Source: Rhodanobacter fulvus Jip2
Lineage (GTDB): Bacteria; Pseudomonadota; Gammaproteobacteria; Xanthomonadales; Rhodanobacteraceae
Length of the DNA stretch: 64,000 bases
Direction: 5' to 3'
Assembly: GCF_000264315.1 (NCBI RefSeq)
Contig: NZ_AJXU01000051.1
Location: 52,914-116,913, forward strand
The stretch's first letter is position 1, and each line of letters starts with the position of its first letter. This document shows, in pieces, positions 53,118 to 62,335 of the stretch. A program made the position numbers and the translations under genes. Below the pieces are notes generated by a model that had not been told where the DNA came from, did not search any database, and saw only the letters and a program-made list of their open reading frames with translations.

Positions 53118-55084
53118 TGTGCGGCATGACGGGCTTCTGGCAACGGCATGGTGGCGCGCAGGGCGCGCTGCTGGCGCAGGCGCGGACGATGTCGGCACGG
53201 CTCGCTCACCGTGGCCCCGACGACAGCGGCGAATGGTGCGATGAGGCCGCCGGCGTGGCGTTGGCACAGCGACGCCTTTCGATCCTCGACCTCTCCCCGG
53301 CCGGGCACCAGCCCATGCATTCGGCCGACGGGCGCTACGTCATCGTGTTCAACGGCGAGATCTACAACCATCGCTCGCTGCGCGAACGCCTGCGCGCCGA
53401 GTACGCCGCGCCGTCGTGGCGCGGGCACGCCGATACCGAAACCCTGCTGGCGTGCTTCGCCACCTGGGGTGTCGAGCGCACCTTGCGAGCCTGCGTCGGC
53501 ATGTTCGCGTTCGCGCTGTGGGATCGTGAGCAGCGCACGCTGACGCTGGCGCGCGACCGGATGGGCGAAAAGCCGCTGTACTACGGCTGGCAGGGCGACA
53601 CCTTGCTGTTCGGTTCGGAACTGAAGGCGCTGAAGGCGCATGCCGCATTCCAGGCGGAGATCGACCGCGGCGCACTGGCCCTGCTGCTGCGCCACGACTG
53701 CGTCCCCGCGCCCCACGCCATCTACCGCGGCGTGGCCAAGCTGCGGCCCGGGCATCTGCTGCGCATTTCGGTGGACACGCCGCGCGAGGCGCAGCCGGTG
53801 CCGTACTGGCGCTACAACGACGCGGTAAGCGCGGGCCTGCGTGAGCCGCTCATTGCCACCGACGCCGCCGCCACCGATGCGCTGGAAGCGCAGCTGGGCG
53901 CCAGCGTCGATTCGCAGATGCTTTCCGACGTGCCGTTGGGTGCGTTCCTCAGCGGCGGCATCGACAGCAGCACGATCGTGGCGCTGATGCAGGCGCGCAG
54001 CGCGCGACCCGTCAAGACCTTTACCATCGGCTTCGACGAAAACGGCTACGACGAAGCCGTGCACGCCAAGGCCGTGGCAAGACACCTGGGCACCGAGCAC
54101 ACCGAGCTGTACGTGCGGCCCGAAGATGCGCTCGCGGTGATTCCGCAATTGCCCGGCATCTTCTGCGAGCCGTTCGGCGACAGCTCGCAAATCCCCACCT
54201 TCCTGATCAGCCAGCTGACCCGCCGCGCGGTGACGGTGGCCTTGAGTGGCGACGGCGGCGACGAACTGTTCGGCGGCTACAACCGCTACCTGGGCGCACG
54301 CACCACGTGGGAAAAGGCGCAACGCCTGCCGCCGCCCGCACGTCGCGCCGCGGCGGCTGCGCTGCGTGCCGTGACACCGGCAACCTGGGATCGATGGTTC
54401 CAGCGCATAAGCCCGCTGTTACCAAGGCGCTGGCAACTGGCGACGCCGGGCGACAAGGCGCAGAAGCTGGCGGACGTACTCACGCTGTCGAGCGGCCAGG
54501 CCTATTTCCTCAACCTCGCCAGCCAATGGCAGGACCCGGCCCGCGTCGTGCTGGGCGCGCAGGAGCCGCCGACGCTGCTGACCACACCGGAGGCGTGGCC
54601 GCCCACCGACAACCTGGCGCAATGGATGATGGCAATGGACGCGCAGACCTACCTGCCCGACGACATCCTGGTGAAGGTCGACCGTGCCGCAATGGCCAAC
54701 AGCCTGGAGACGCGCGTACCGATGCTCGACCACCGCGTGGTGGAGCTGGCCTGGCGCCTGCCGTTGCAACAGAAGATTCGCCACGGCCAGGGGAAATGGC
54801 TGCTGCGCCAGGTGCTGTATCGGCATGTGCCGAAGGAACTGATCGAACGACCCAAGATGGGTTTCGGCTTGCCGCTGGACAGCTGGCTGCGCGGCCCGCT
54901 GCGCGACTGGGCGGAAGCCCTGCTCGACGAGAGCCGCCTGCGCCACGAGGGCTTTTTCCAGCCAGACGCCATCCGGCGAAAGTGGACCGAACACCTGAGC
55001 GGCCGCCGCAACTGGCAGCACCAGTTGTGGACGGTGTTGATGTTCCAGGCCTGGCTGGAGCAGGAGCGGAGGGCATCCGCATGA
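53117..55084 (+). CDS. asnB: AsnB-like glutamine amidotransferase (WbpS-type)
   Basis: The 655-aa protein keeps Cys2 as the glutaminase nucleophile (MCGMTGFW), RLAHRGPDDSGEWCDEAAG, and the synthetase PP-loop FLSGGIDSSTIVALM at about 276-290. In O-antigen clusters such proteins (WbpS) amidate a uronic-acid carboxyl rather than make asparagine. Because the cluster also has wbpB, wbpD and wbpE, amidation of the diacetamido uronate is the best guess. It shares a base with the previous stop. Confidence 0.88.
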   Translation: MCGMTGFWQRHGGAQGALLAQARTMSARLAHRGPDDSGEWCDEAAGVALAQRRLSILDLSPAGHQPMHSADGRYVIVFNGEIYNHRSLRERLRAEYAAPSWRGHADTETLLACFATWGVERTLRACVGMFAFALWDREQRTLTLARDRMGEKPLYYGWQGDTLLFGSELKALKAHAAFQAEIDRGALALLLRHDCVPAPHAIYRGVAKLRPGHLLRISVDTPREAQPVPYWRYNDAVSAGLREPLIATDAAATDALEAQLGASVDSQMLSDVPLGAFLSGGIDSSTIVALMQARSARPVKTFTIGFDENGYDEAVHAKAVARHLGTEHTELYVRPEDALAVIPQLPGIFCEPFGDSSQIPTFLISQLTRRAVTVALSGDGGDELFGGYNRYLGARTTWEKAQRLPPPARRAAAAALRAVTPATWDRWFQRISPLLPRRWQLATPGDKAQKLADVLTLSSGQAYFLNLASQWQDPARVVLGAQEPPTLLTTPEAWPPTDNLAQWMMAMDAQTYLPDDILVKVDRAAMANSLETRVPMLDHRVVELAWRLPLQQKIRHGQGKWLLRQVLYRHVPKELIERPKMGFGLPLDSWLRGPLRDWAEALLDESRLRHEGFFQPDAIRRKWTEHLSGRRNWQHQLWTVLMFQAWLEQERRASA

Positions 55085-55127
55085 TCACTGCCGGCACCCA
55101 CATCGCAAGCGCGCACGGGGCATGCTC

Positions 55128-56285
55128 ATGAAGGCCGTACTGTTCGCCAATACCGACTGGTATCTCTACAACTTCCGGCGCGCGCTGGCGCGGGCACTGC
55201 AGCGCGCGGGCTACGACGTGCTGCTGATCTCACCGCCCGGGCCGTATGGCGAGAAGCTGCGTGGCCTGGGCCTGCGCTGGGAACCCCTGCCGATGCAGCG
55301 GCGCAGCCTCAACCCGCTGCGCGAGCTGGCCTTGCTGTGGCACCTGGTGCGTCTGCTGCGGCGCGAACGACCCGCGCTGGTCCATGGTTTCACCATCAAG
55401 TGCGCCGTGTACGGTTCGCTGGCGGCACGGCTGGCCGGCATCCCCGCGCGGGTGAATGCGGTGGCGGGCATGGGTTACGTCTTCACCAGTTCGCAGCTGA
55501 AAGCGCGGCTGCTGCGGCCGGTGGTGCGCGGCCTGCTGCGGCTGGCGCTGGGCGGACGCGATGCGCGACTGATCCTGCAGAACGCGGACGACGTCGAACT
55601 GTTCCGGCAGGCCGGTCTGGTCGACCCGGCGCATGTGCGACTGATTCGCGGCTCGGGCGTGAACTGCGCGCAGTTCGCCGCGATCTCCCCGCAGGCACCC
55701 GCCAACGGACGCCCGCGCATGCTGCTGGCCAGCCGCCTGCTGTGGGACAAGGGCGTCGCCGAATACGTCGACGCCATCCGGCAATTGCGTCAGCAGGGCC
55801 GCAGGTTCAAGGCCTTGCTCGCCGGCACCCCGGACCCGGGCAACCCGGCCGCCGTGCCGGAGGCCACGATACGAGGATGGGTCGATGAAGGCCTGCTGAC
55901 CTGGCTCGGTCACGTCGACGACATGGCCGGCCTGCTCGGCGCAGTGGACATCGTGGTGCTGCCCAGCTACCGCGAGGGATTGCCGCGAACGCTGGTGGAG
56001 GCCGCCGCCTGCGGACTTCCATTGATCACCACCGATGTGCCCGGCTGTCGCGAGGTAGTGACCGATGGCATCGACGGATTGCTGGTGCCGATGGGAAACA
56101 GCGACGCGCTGGCACGGGCCATGGCCCGGTTGCAGGACGATCCGGCGTTCGCGCGCCGGCTGGGCGACGCGGCGCGGCGCAAGGCAAGAGCGCAGTTCGA
56201 TGAACGCATCGTGGTCGAGCGCACGATGGCGGTTTACACGGAGCTATGCACCACGTCGCAGGCATCTGTCGAATCATCCGTCTAG
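55128..56285 (+). CDS. GT4 glycosyltransferase (PglA/WbpX-like)
   Basis: The start ATG 55128 overlaps the stop of a 16-aa coupling ORF that begins at the AsnB stop (55081); ATG 55122 is an alternative. The 385-aa protein has NTDWYLYNFRRALARALQRA, VNAVAGMGYVFTS, ASRLLWDKGVAEYVDAI and SYREGLPRTLVEAAACGLPL with the EX7E motif. It transfers an N-acetylhexosamine in related systems. Confidence 0.87.
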   Translation: MKAVLFANTDWYLYNFRRALARALQRAGYDVLLISPPGPYGEKLRGLGLRWEPLPMQRRSLNPLRELALLWHLVRLLRRERPALVHGFTIKCAVYGSLAARLAGIPARVNAVAGMGYVFTSSQLKARLLRPVVRGLLRLALGGRDARLILQNADDVELFRQAGLVDPAHVRLIRGSGVNCAQFAAISPQAPANGRPRMLLASRLLWDKGVAEYVDAIRQLRQQGRRFKALLAGTPDPGNPAAVPEATIRGWVDEGLLTWLGHVDDMAGLLGAVDIVVLPSYREGLPRTLVEAAACGLPLITTDVPGCREVVTDGIDGLLVPMGNSDALARAMARLQDDPAFARRLGDAARRKARAQFDERIVVERTMAVYTELCTTSQASVESSV

Positions 56286-56421
56286 ACGTCCATATGCCAC
56301 GACCCGAACGACCAGGTCATGTGCGGTTCATGGCCCCAACATCTGCCGCAGTAGACTCGGCCGATAGCTCCACCACAGTCACCACTCCCGTCACGAAAGT
56401 CGCACAACCGGAGGCCGCCTC

Positions 56422-57855
56422 ATGCCATCCCCGTTGAAACAGGCGAACGTACTGGATTACCTCCCCGCCTCTGAACACGCCGCCCTTCGTGCCGGTCGCA
56501 GCACGCATGACTGCACCGGCGGCATCCAGGCCGCGATCGATGCCTCCGGCAAGGTGTTCGTGCCGGCCGGTGTCTATCCCGTGAAGCAGCTGAATCTGAA
56601 GTCCGGCTTCGAGCTGTATGGCGAAGGGCCGACCAGCCAGCTCAAAGCCTACGACGCATCGCTGGCCAGCGAATTCATGCTCGTCACCCACATCCGTGAC
56701 GGCGGCACCCGCCGGGTCGCGGATAACATGCGCGACATCCATCTGCACGACCTGAAGCTCGACGGGCGGGTGGCCGAGTTCGGCTATGCGCAGTTCTTCT
56801 ACCTGCTCGCGGTCAATGCCACCTCGGACCTCACCGTCGAGCGGGTGACGTTCCACGGCTTTCGCGGCGACGGCATGTATGTCGGCTCAGGCACGCTCGC
56901 CGGCACCGAGCGCCACAACCAGCGCATCGCGGTGCGCGACTGCGTCTTCGACGGCGCGGTGAAGGACAACCGCAACGGGCTTTCCGTCATCGACTGCGAC
57001 GGATTGACGGTGGAGCATTGCGTCTTCCGCAATATCGGCAACGCAAAACTTTCCCATTCGGTAGGCGGCATCGATTTCGAGCCCGACCACGACTGGAGCA
57101 TCTATCGCGACGTGACCATCAGCGGTTGCCGGTTCATCGACATCGACACGGTCAACACGGCGGGCATCACGTTTTTCAACGGACACCAGACCGGCGACAA
57201 CATCCATGACTGGACGGTGTCGGATTGCGAATTCACCAACTGCTACTGGGGCATCGACACTTCCACCAAGGCGAAGACCGTCGCGAGCAGGCCGGACAAT
57301 CTTCGCGTACTCAACTGCGACTTCCTCAATTCGATACGCGTGGACGTGGCGGTCAAGGGCTTGAGCGGTACGCAGATCAGCTGCTGCACCTTCCGCCGTT
57401 CGCCACCCGGCTCCGGGCCCGGCGGCGACGCGATCCGCCTTGGCGCGATCGCGTCGCGAACCAGCCGCAATGCCATCAACACGGTGATCACCGGCAACAT
57501 GTTCACCGGCATACGCCCGCAGATGGGCGTGATCGGCGTGCTTGGTGCCGACGGCCTGGTGTGCGCGGGCAATGTGTTCACCGACATCCACGCCACCTGC
57601 ATCAACTTCGCCGAAGACAAGTCACCCGACCACAAACGCGTCATCGACAGGATCACGATCTCCGGCAACGTGGTGACACACGGCACGCGCACCGGTTCCA
57701 TGTCGTTCCTGAGTACCAGCAACGACATGCGCATCAGCAAAGGCCGGTTGATGCTGGCGCATTCCTCCGAGTACTCGAACGACGTCGACAGCAGCGTAAG
57801 GAAGGTCGCCAACGGCGCGACGATCGAATTTCGCGGAACCACACCAACGCCGTGA
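56422..57855 (+). CDS. right-handed parallel beta-helix protein
   Basis: The 477-aa product (GGAG upstream) has an N-terminal GGIQAAIDASGKVFVPAGVY, typical of pectate-lyase-like folds, and regularly spaced coils (DLTVERVTFHGFRGDGMYVG; GLTVEHCVFRNIGN; DVTISGCRFIDIDT). It resembles polysaccharide lyases, epimerases and phage-type depolymerases. No signal peptide is seen. A role in trimming or modifying the polymer is inferred; the 136-nt gap before it may hold its own promoter. Confidence 0.7.
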   Translation: MPSPLKQANVLDYLPASEHAALRAGRSTHDCTGGIQAAIDASGKVFVPAGVYPVKQLNLKSGFELYGEGPTSQLKAYDASLASEFMLVTHIRDGGTRRVADNMRDIHLHDLKLDGRVAEFGYAQFFYLLAVNATSDLTVERVTFHGFRGDGMYVGSGTLAGTERHNQRIAVRDCVFDGAVKDNRNGLSVIDCDGLTVEHCVFRNIGNAKLSHSVGGIDFEPDHDWSIYRDVTISGCRFIDIDTVNTAGITFFNGHQTGDNIHDWTVSDCEFTNCYWGIDTSTKAKTVASRPDNLRVLNCDFLNSIRVDVAVKGLSGTQISCCTFRRSPPGSGPGGDAIRLGAIASRTSRNAINTVITGNMFTGIRPQMGVIGVLGADGLVCAGNVFTDIHATCINFAEDKSPDHKRVIDRITISGNVVTHGTRTGSMSFLSTSNDMRISKGRLMLAHSSEYSNDVDSSVRKVANGATIEFRGTTPTP

Positions 57856-57899
57856 GAGCCGCGCCCCGGTAGCACCACTCGCCACACGGACCATCGCGG

Positions 57900-59096
57900 T
57901 CAGCGACGCGACGATCGCCGCAGCGAGTAGTAGATCTCGGCATGGTCGTCTTCCCTGAACATGAGCTCGTCCTCCGACACGGGCAGCCCGACTTCGCGGG
58001 CCGCCACTTCCGGCGCGACGACGCCCGCGTCGACCACAGCTCGTGGATCACCCTCCCCGTGCCGACGCGCTTCCTGGCGCAGCCATACATGCGTGACCGT
58101 TATGACGTACACACCCAGGGTCAGGCAGAACGTTGTCAGGTTGGTGCCCGCCGAATGGGCCGTGCTGCTGAGGAAGGCGCCGATGAGCGCCAGGCCGGTA
58201 GCAAGCAGGATCAACAGGGCCAACGCAGTGCGGGACGTCAGGCCGAGCCCGAGCAGGATGTGGTGGATGTGCCCGCGATCCGGCTTGAACGGCGACCTGC
58301 CCTGCCGCATGCGCCGATACATCACCGCAAACGTGTCGAAAACCGGCAGCGCCACACACCACAGCACGTTGACCGGCGACAGCTGCGTGTCGGGTATCTG
58401 GCTCATGCTGATCAGCGCCCAGGCCAGCAAATAGCCGATCAACATGCTTCCGGCATCGCCCAGAAAAATCTTTCCGCCCATGAAGCCCTGGTTGGCGACG
58501 AGATAAGGCAGCGACGCAGCGGCCAGCACGACCAGCAACGCGATCACGCCGTGCAAGGGCGACGGATCCGCAAACAGGATGATGGCGGCGATGCTCACCA
58601 GCGCCAGGCTTCCGGCCAGGCCGTCGATACCGTCCATCATGTTGAACGCATTCACCAGCCCGATCACGGCAACCACCGTCACCGGAACGCCGAGCCAGCC
58701 CAATGTTACTTCGTGACCGAAGATGCGCCCCAGCGTATGGATGTACACGCCGCTGCTGGCAATGACAGTCAGGATGACAATGGTCTGGATCAGCAGGCGA
58801 TCCCGCACGCTGAGATCGAAGCGGTCATCCAGCGCACCGAGCAGCACCAGCACGGCGGCGGTGCCCAGCAAGGTGATCTCGAACCCCTGGAACTGCCCGT
58901 AGCAAGCCGCGCCCGCCGCCATGCCGATGAAGATCGCGAGCCCGCCCACCAACGGCACGTCGCCGTGGTGCTGCTTGCGTTGATCAGGATGATCCACCAA
59001 CCCCCACAGGACGGCGAACCGACGCAGCACGACAATGGCCATCGCCGACGTGCATGCAGCAACCAGGCAATCAACGACTAGTCGCGACTCGTGCAT
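57900..59096 (-). CDS. wecA: initiating UDP-sugar:undecaprenyl-phosphate transferase (WecA family)
   Basis: ATG 59096 gives 398 aa with about 11 helices. The family signatures are HHGDVPLVGGLAIFIG, LGALDDRFDLSVRDRLL, NAFNMMDGIDGLAGS (catalytic Asp pair), KIFLGDAGSMLIGY and DRGHIHHILLG (sugar-binding His box). It starts repeat-unit assembly on undecaprenyl phosphate. It is convergent with the beta-helix gene. A 69-residue in-frame extension has no support. Confidence 0.9.
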   Translation of the reverse strand: MHESRLVVDCLVAACTSAMAIVVLRRFAVLWGLVDHPDQRKQHHGDVPLVGGLAIFIGMAAGAACYGQFQGFEITLLGTAAVLVLLGALDDRFDLSVRDRLLIQTIVILTVIASSGVYIHTLGRIFGHEVTLGWLGVPVTVVAVIGLVNAFNMMDGIDGLAGSLALVSIAAIILFADPSPLHGVIALLVVLAAASLPYLVANQGFMGGKIFLGDAGSMLIGYLLAWALISMSQIPDTQLSPVNVLWCVALPVFDTFAVMYRRMRQGRSPFKPDRGHIHHILLGLGLTSRTALALLILLATGLALIGAFLSSTAHSAGTNLTTFCLTLGVYVITVTHVWLRQEARRHGEGDPRAVVDAGVVAPEVAAREVGLPVSEDELMFREDDHAEIYYSLRRSSRR

Positions 59097-59574
59097 GGCA
59101 TTGCTACCTCCGACCAACCTCGAACGGATCCCCCTGGTCCAGCCGAGCTCGAGTTGTGAGTGGTGCGGAAACGCCAGAGAAACCCGGCGCCCCGCATCTA
59201 TTGATTTTGATGTGCCGACGGATCGCCGCCTTATGTGGCGGAAAGCGATCCGAAGCCAGGAGATAATCCGGCAATCCGTTCCGATGAAACGAGTCGGAGC
59301 CAATGCCGAACGGTTAACCTACCATCTTTGGACAGCGCTGCTTGCATGGTGAAAATCCTGATTCAGGCCCACCATCGTTAGATGATTGTTTTGTCAATGA
59401 ATCATTCATATCGTGTTGTCATCCGAACTGAATGAATTCTGTCCCTTCGCTGAATAGACGTCCAGACACTGAAACGACAAACGGCTCTGAACCATCAGGC
59501 TGCGCGCACGACATCGACCGACAACTTTCGCTGCCGGTCGATGATCGCTTTACGCGATGCGCAAACGCGTGGCC
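59097..59574 (-). promoter_or_regulatory. 478-nt intergenic region upstream of wecA
   Basis: No gene is seen. An 8-bp inverted repeat ATCGACCG/CGGTCGAT lies at 59513-59542 without a T-tract, and a TGAATCATTCA palindrome at about 59399-59409. The AT-rich part near 59380-59420 is the most likely promoter area for wecA. Confidence 0.35.
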
Positions 59575-60681
59575 TCAGTGCGTAGCGCTGTAGTTCGCAT
59601 TGGCTGCGCTGCTGAGTATCGAGGCTGACGGCAGCAACTGGCTCAACACGCGATTCCAGCGCGTCACGCCGGCCGCACCCACAAACACCACGTCGCCCGG
59701 CTTCACCCTGAATTGATCCCCCAGCGCGAACGCCGAAGGTGAACGCGCATCAAGCTGAAAGACCTTGGCTGGCGTGTTTTCCAGGTTGTTCGCGCCGCGA
59801 ATGACATAGACCTCCTTGCCGTCGGACGTGACGGGATTGAGGCCACCGGCGCGGCCCAGGGCCTGCGTCAGCGAGATGTCCGAAGCACTCCTGAAGGTAA
59901 CCGCCAGGGGATGCAGCACCTCCCCCAGCACGTAGATCTCCTGGGTATCGTTGTACGGGAGCATCAGGCGATCCCCCGGCTTCAGATAGATGCTTTGCGC
60001 GAGGCTGTGGCCGTTGCTCAGCGCGGTCAGATCCAGGTGGTAGTCCTGTCCGTCCCGCGTCAATGTCAGATCGGACATGTTGGCCTCATCCGCGTTGACC
60101 GATGCCGTACCCAGCGCTTGCCCCAGGGTCAGCGGAACCGTCGTGATCGGTTGCGGATCGGTCTTCTTGAACGCCCCTTGCAGCAGCACATGCTGGCTGT
60201 TGTAACCGACGACGCCGACGTCCACCTGCGGCCGTTCGACATACTTGGCGATCTTCGTGCTGATGGCATCGCGCACTTGCTCGATCGTCATTCCGGCGAC
60301 TTTCACCGCGCCCACGTAGGGATAGAACATCGTGCCATCGGACCGGACCAGGCGGCCATTGGCGGCCGTCTGCTGCTGCGAACCCGCCGGCGACGTCAGC
60401 TCCGGGTGATCCCAGACGGTGATGTAAAGCGTGTCGCCCGGACCGACGCGATAAGGCTCCGGTTTGTACGACAACAGCGCCTGCGGCACCGTGGCGGCCA
60501 GCGTTGTCGCGTTGTTCTTCGTCAACAGTTGCGGGGTGATCGTTACCAGCTGGATCTGACTGCTGTCCGTCGGCGTACCACGAACCAGTCCTTCGCTACG
60601 CATGCGTTGTCCTGGGGCCCACACGCAACCGTTAACCAGCAGCACGAAAGCGAGAATGAGAAAGGCGCGAGTTGTCTTCAT
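59575..60681 (-). CDS. wza: outer-membrane polysaccharide export protein (Wza/GumB)
   Basis: The 368-aa lipoprotein has signal MKTTRAFLILAFVLLVNGC with Cys19 as the acylated residue. The Poly_export and SLBB domains follow: RVGPGDTLYITVWDHPEL (about 78-95), VRSDGTMFYPYVGAVKVAG, VLGEVLHPLAVTF and FRVKPGDVVFVGAAGVTRWN near the end. It forms the outer-membrane channel that works with Wzc. It is encoded opposite to wzb-wzc and 17 kb away. Confidence 0.93.
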   Translation of the reverse strand: MKTTRAFLILAFVLLVNGCVWAPGQRMRSEGLVRGTPTDSSQIQLVTITPQLLTKNNATTLAATVPQALLSYKPEPYRVGPGDTLYITVWDHPELTSPAGSQQQTAANGRLVRSDGTMFYPYVGAVKVAGMTIEQVRDAISTKIAKYVERPQVDVGVVGYNSQHVLLQGAFKKTDPQPITTVPLTLGQALGTASVNADEANMSDLTLTRDGQDYHLDLTALSNGHSLAQSIYLKPGDRLMLPYNDTQEIYVLGEVLHPLAVTFRSASDISLTQALGRAGGLNPVTSDGKEVYVIRGANNLENTPAKVFQLDARSPSAFALGDQFRVKPGDVVFVGAAGVTRWNRVLSQLLPSASILSSAANANYSATH

Positions 60682-61382
60682 GTTTAATTAGGCCTCGAAG
60701 ATGGTGATCCACTAGGCATCCTGGAATAAACATTAAACAACACGTTCGCGTCGATTTCAGAGCCCGCATTAAAAATCGAGGGCGTTGGTAAAGCGCAAAT
60801 TCATTTTACTGACACGGATGTGGGTGAATGAATCCATTCAAATGTGAAGGAGTAACCGGCAGAAAAAAAAATGGGATAGTTGATGACACACGCCACGTGA
60901 AGAGAAGATCACGGCGTGATCGGATCCATGGCGGCATCAACATGAATTGGACGGCCAAATCCCTTGCCCTGCAAGGCCCGGCAGCGATATCGGGATGGCT
61001 GACAGAACCGGATCAACGTCGACACCACCTTCGATCTCGACGCGCGCGCAAACCACTGTCCGACTGTCTCGCACAGCGCTCAAACCAGCTTGCGCGGTCG
61101 GTGCCCTGCCCGCCACCAGGAAAGACGAGCGCCATGCTTTTGTCACCCGGCACGCGGAAAAAGCGTCAAGTCGTTACGCTACCATGCAACTCGACGCGCT
61201 CGGCCGCCCGCCGCCTCGTTCAGGTACAGGGGAAAACTGCGGCATGCGCCCCGATTCGAGTGTCCGGAACCACACTATTCGATACCCGACGAGGTCCGCG
61301 CCCTGAGTTGGCACGATACTGGCTTTCGTCAGCAACCATCCACGTCGTGTTCGGCTGCCGCCCGTTACTGGTGCAAGAAAAC
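60682..61382. other. 701-nt region without a clear gene
   Basis: AT-rich stretches near 60720-60800 probably contain the wza promoter on the minus strand. Open frames here have no convincing ribosome sites or protein-like composition. I see no repeat or RNA structure of note. Confidence 0.4.
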
Positions 61383-61505
61383 ATGGGAAACAACAAGAAA
61401 AAGCCTGTCTGGGAGAAAAATTCTCGAGGATTCTGGCTCGCTGTTTGTCTGGTTCTGAGCGCACTGGCCGGTTGGCTGATGTTTCATCTGGGGCTTCTGC
61501 ACTGA
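61383..61505 (+). CDS. 40-aa single-span membrane peptide
   Basis: ATG 61383 encodes MGNNKKKPVWEKNSRGFWLA followed by a transmembrane helix (VCLVLSALAGWLMFHLGLLH). The Lys-rich start and one helix resemble small membrane proteins. AAGAAA precedes the ATG. It is the only protein-like frame between wza and the formyltransferase gene. Confidence 0.35.
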   Translation: MGNNKKKPVWEKNSRGFWLAVCLVLSALAGWLMFHLGLLH

Positions 61506-61564
61506 CGGCAACCACCCAGCCCATCGGCAGCGTTTCGCTCGCCCCCCGGATCGAGCAAGCGTAC

Positions 61565-62335
61565 TCACTTGACGCCTTGCCGCAGCCGCGTTTTCCAATA
61601 TCCGAGCAAGCCGGGGTGATACCACTGCCGCGACGGTCCTTCACCGACGCGGGGAGCCAGGCGCCCGGTGGCGGCATCACGCAGCGCAGCTTTCATCAGT
61701 GACAGCCCCTGCACCAGCTGCAGGATCGGATAGGTGGCGAAATTGTCGTCCACCTCGGGCGCGATGATCGCCTGATACAGGATGCCGCCGGTATCGACGC
61801 CTGCGTCCACCAGATGAACGGTGACGCCACAGTGCGCGCGGTCATTGTTCGCCAGCGCCCAATAGCCACCATGCACTCCGCGATAGGCCGGCGTGATACC
61901 CATGTGCGTATTGATGAAAGGCGCATCCACGGCCATCAGCAATTTTTTCGACAGGATGCGCGTGCCATTCACCACCACAGCCTGGGGCGCTTGCCGGCGC
62001 AGACGATCCGCCACGCCGCGCCCGTTGGCGCTGGCGACACGACGGATCACCTGCGCGGGAATCGGCGCGTCCGACAAGCCGTGCCGATGCAGCAGTTGTT
62101 CGATACGCGAACGGGAAGCGCGGACAAGCAGTCGGCTGTACAGGATGAAGCCGAATTGTCCCAATGTCTGGATCACGCCGAGCTTGCGGGCGCGGTGGCG
62201 CAGCATCCCGAGCGCGGAAGGTTTGTCTTCGAGCACCACCTCGACGATGTCGAACTCCTCCCGCAGGCCGTGGTACATCACCCGCGTGGACAACCCATCA
62301 CCCGCGAGCAGCACGATCCGCGCCCTAGCCGACAT
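61565..62335 (-). CDS. formyltransferase-family protein
   Basis: The 256-aa product from ATG 62335 has the Formyl_trans_N signature: FINTHMGITPAYRGVHGGYW with the conserved N-x-H and, later, GVTVHLVDAGVDTGGIL with the catalytic Asp. Such enzymes transfer formyl from N10-formyltetrahydrofolate to an amino group, often of a sugar in surface-polysaccharide loci. It overlaps the preceding deacetylase gene by 11 nt. Confidence 0.8.
   Translation of the reverse strand: MSARARIVLLAGDGLSTRVMYHGLREEFDIVEVVLEDKPSALGMLRHRARKLGVIQTLGQFGFILYSRLLVRASRSRIEQLLHRHGLSDAPIPAQVIRRVASANGRGVADRLRRQAPQAVVVNGTRILSKKLLMAVDAPFINTHMGITPAYRGVHGGYWALANNDRAHCGVTVHLVDAGVDTGGILYQAIIAPEVDDNFATYPILQLVQGLSLMKAALRDAATGRLAPRVGEGPSRQWYHPGLLGYWKTRLRQGVK

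Noticed and set aside
60828..61382. In-frame extension upstream of the 40-aa membrane peptide
   Set aside because: The sequence is Arg/Ser/Pro-rich and without a ribosome site; only the last 40 codons look like protein.
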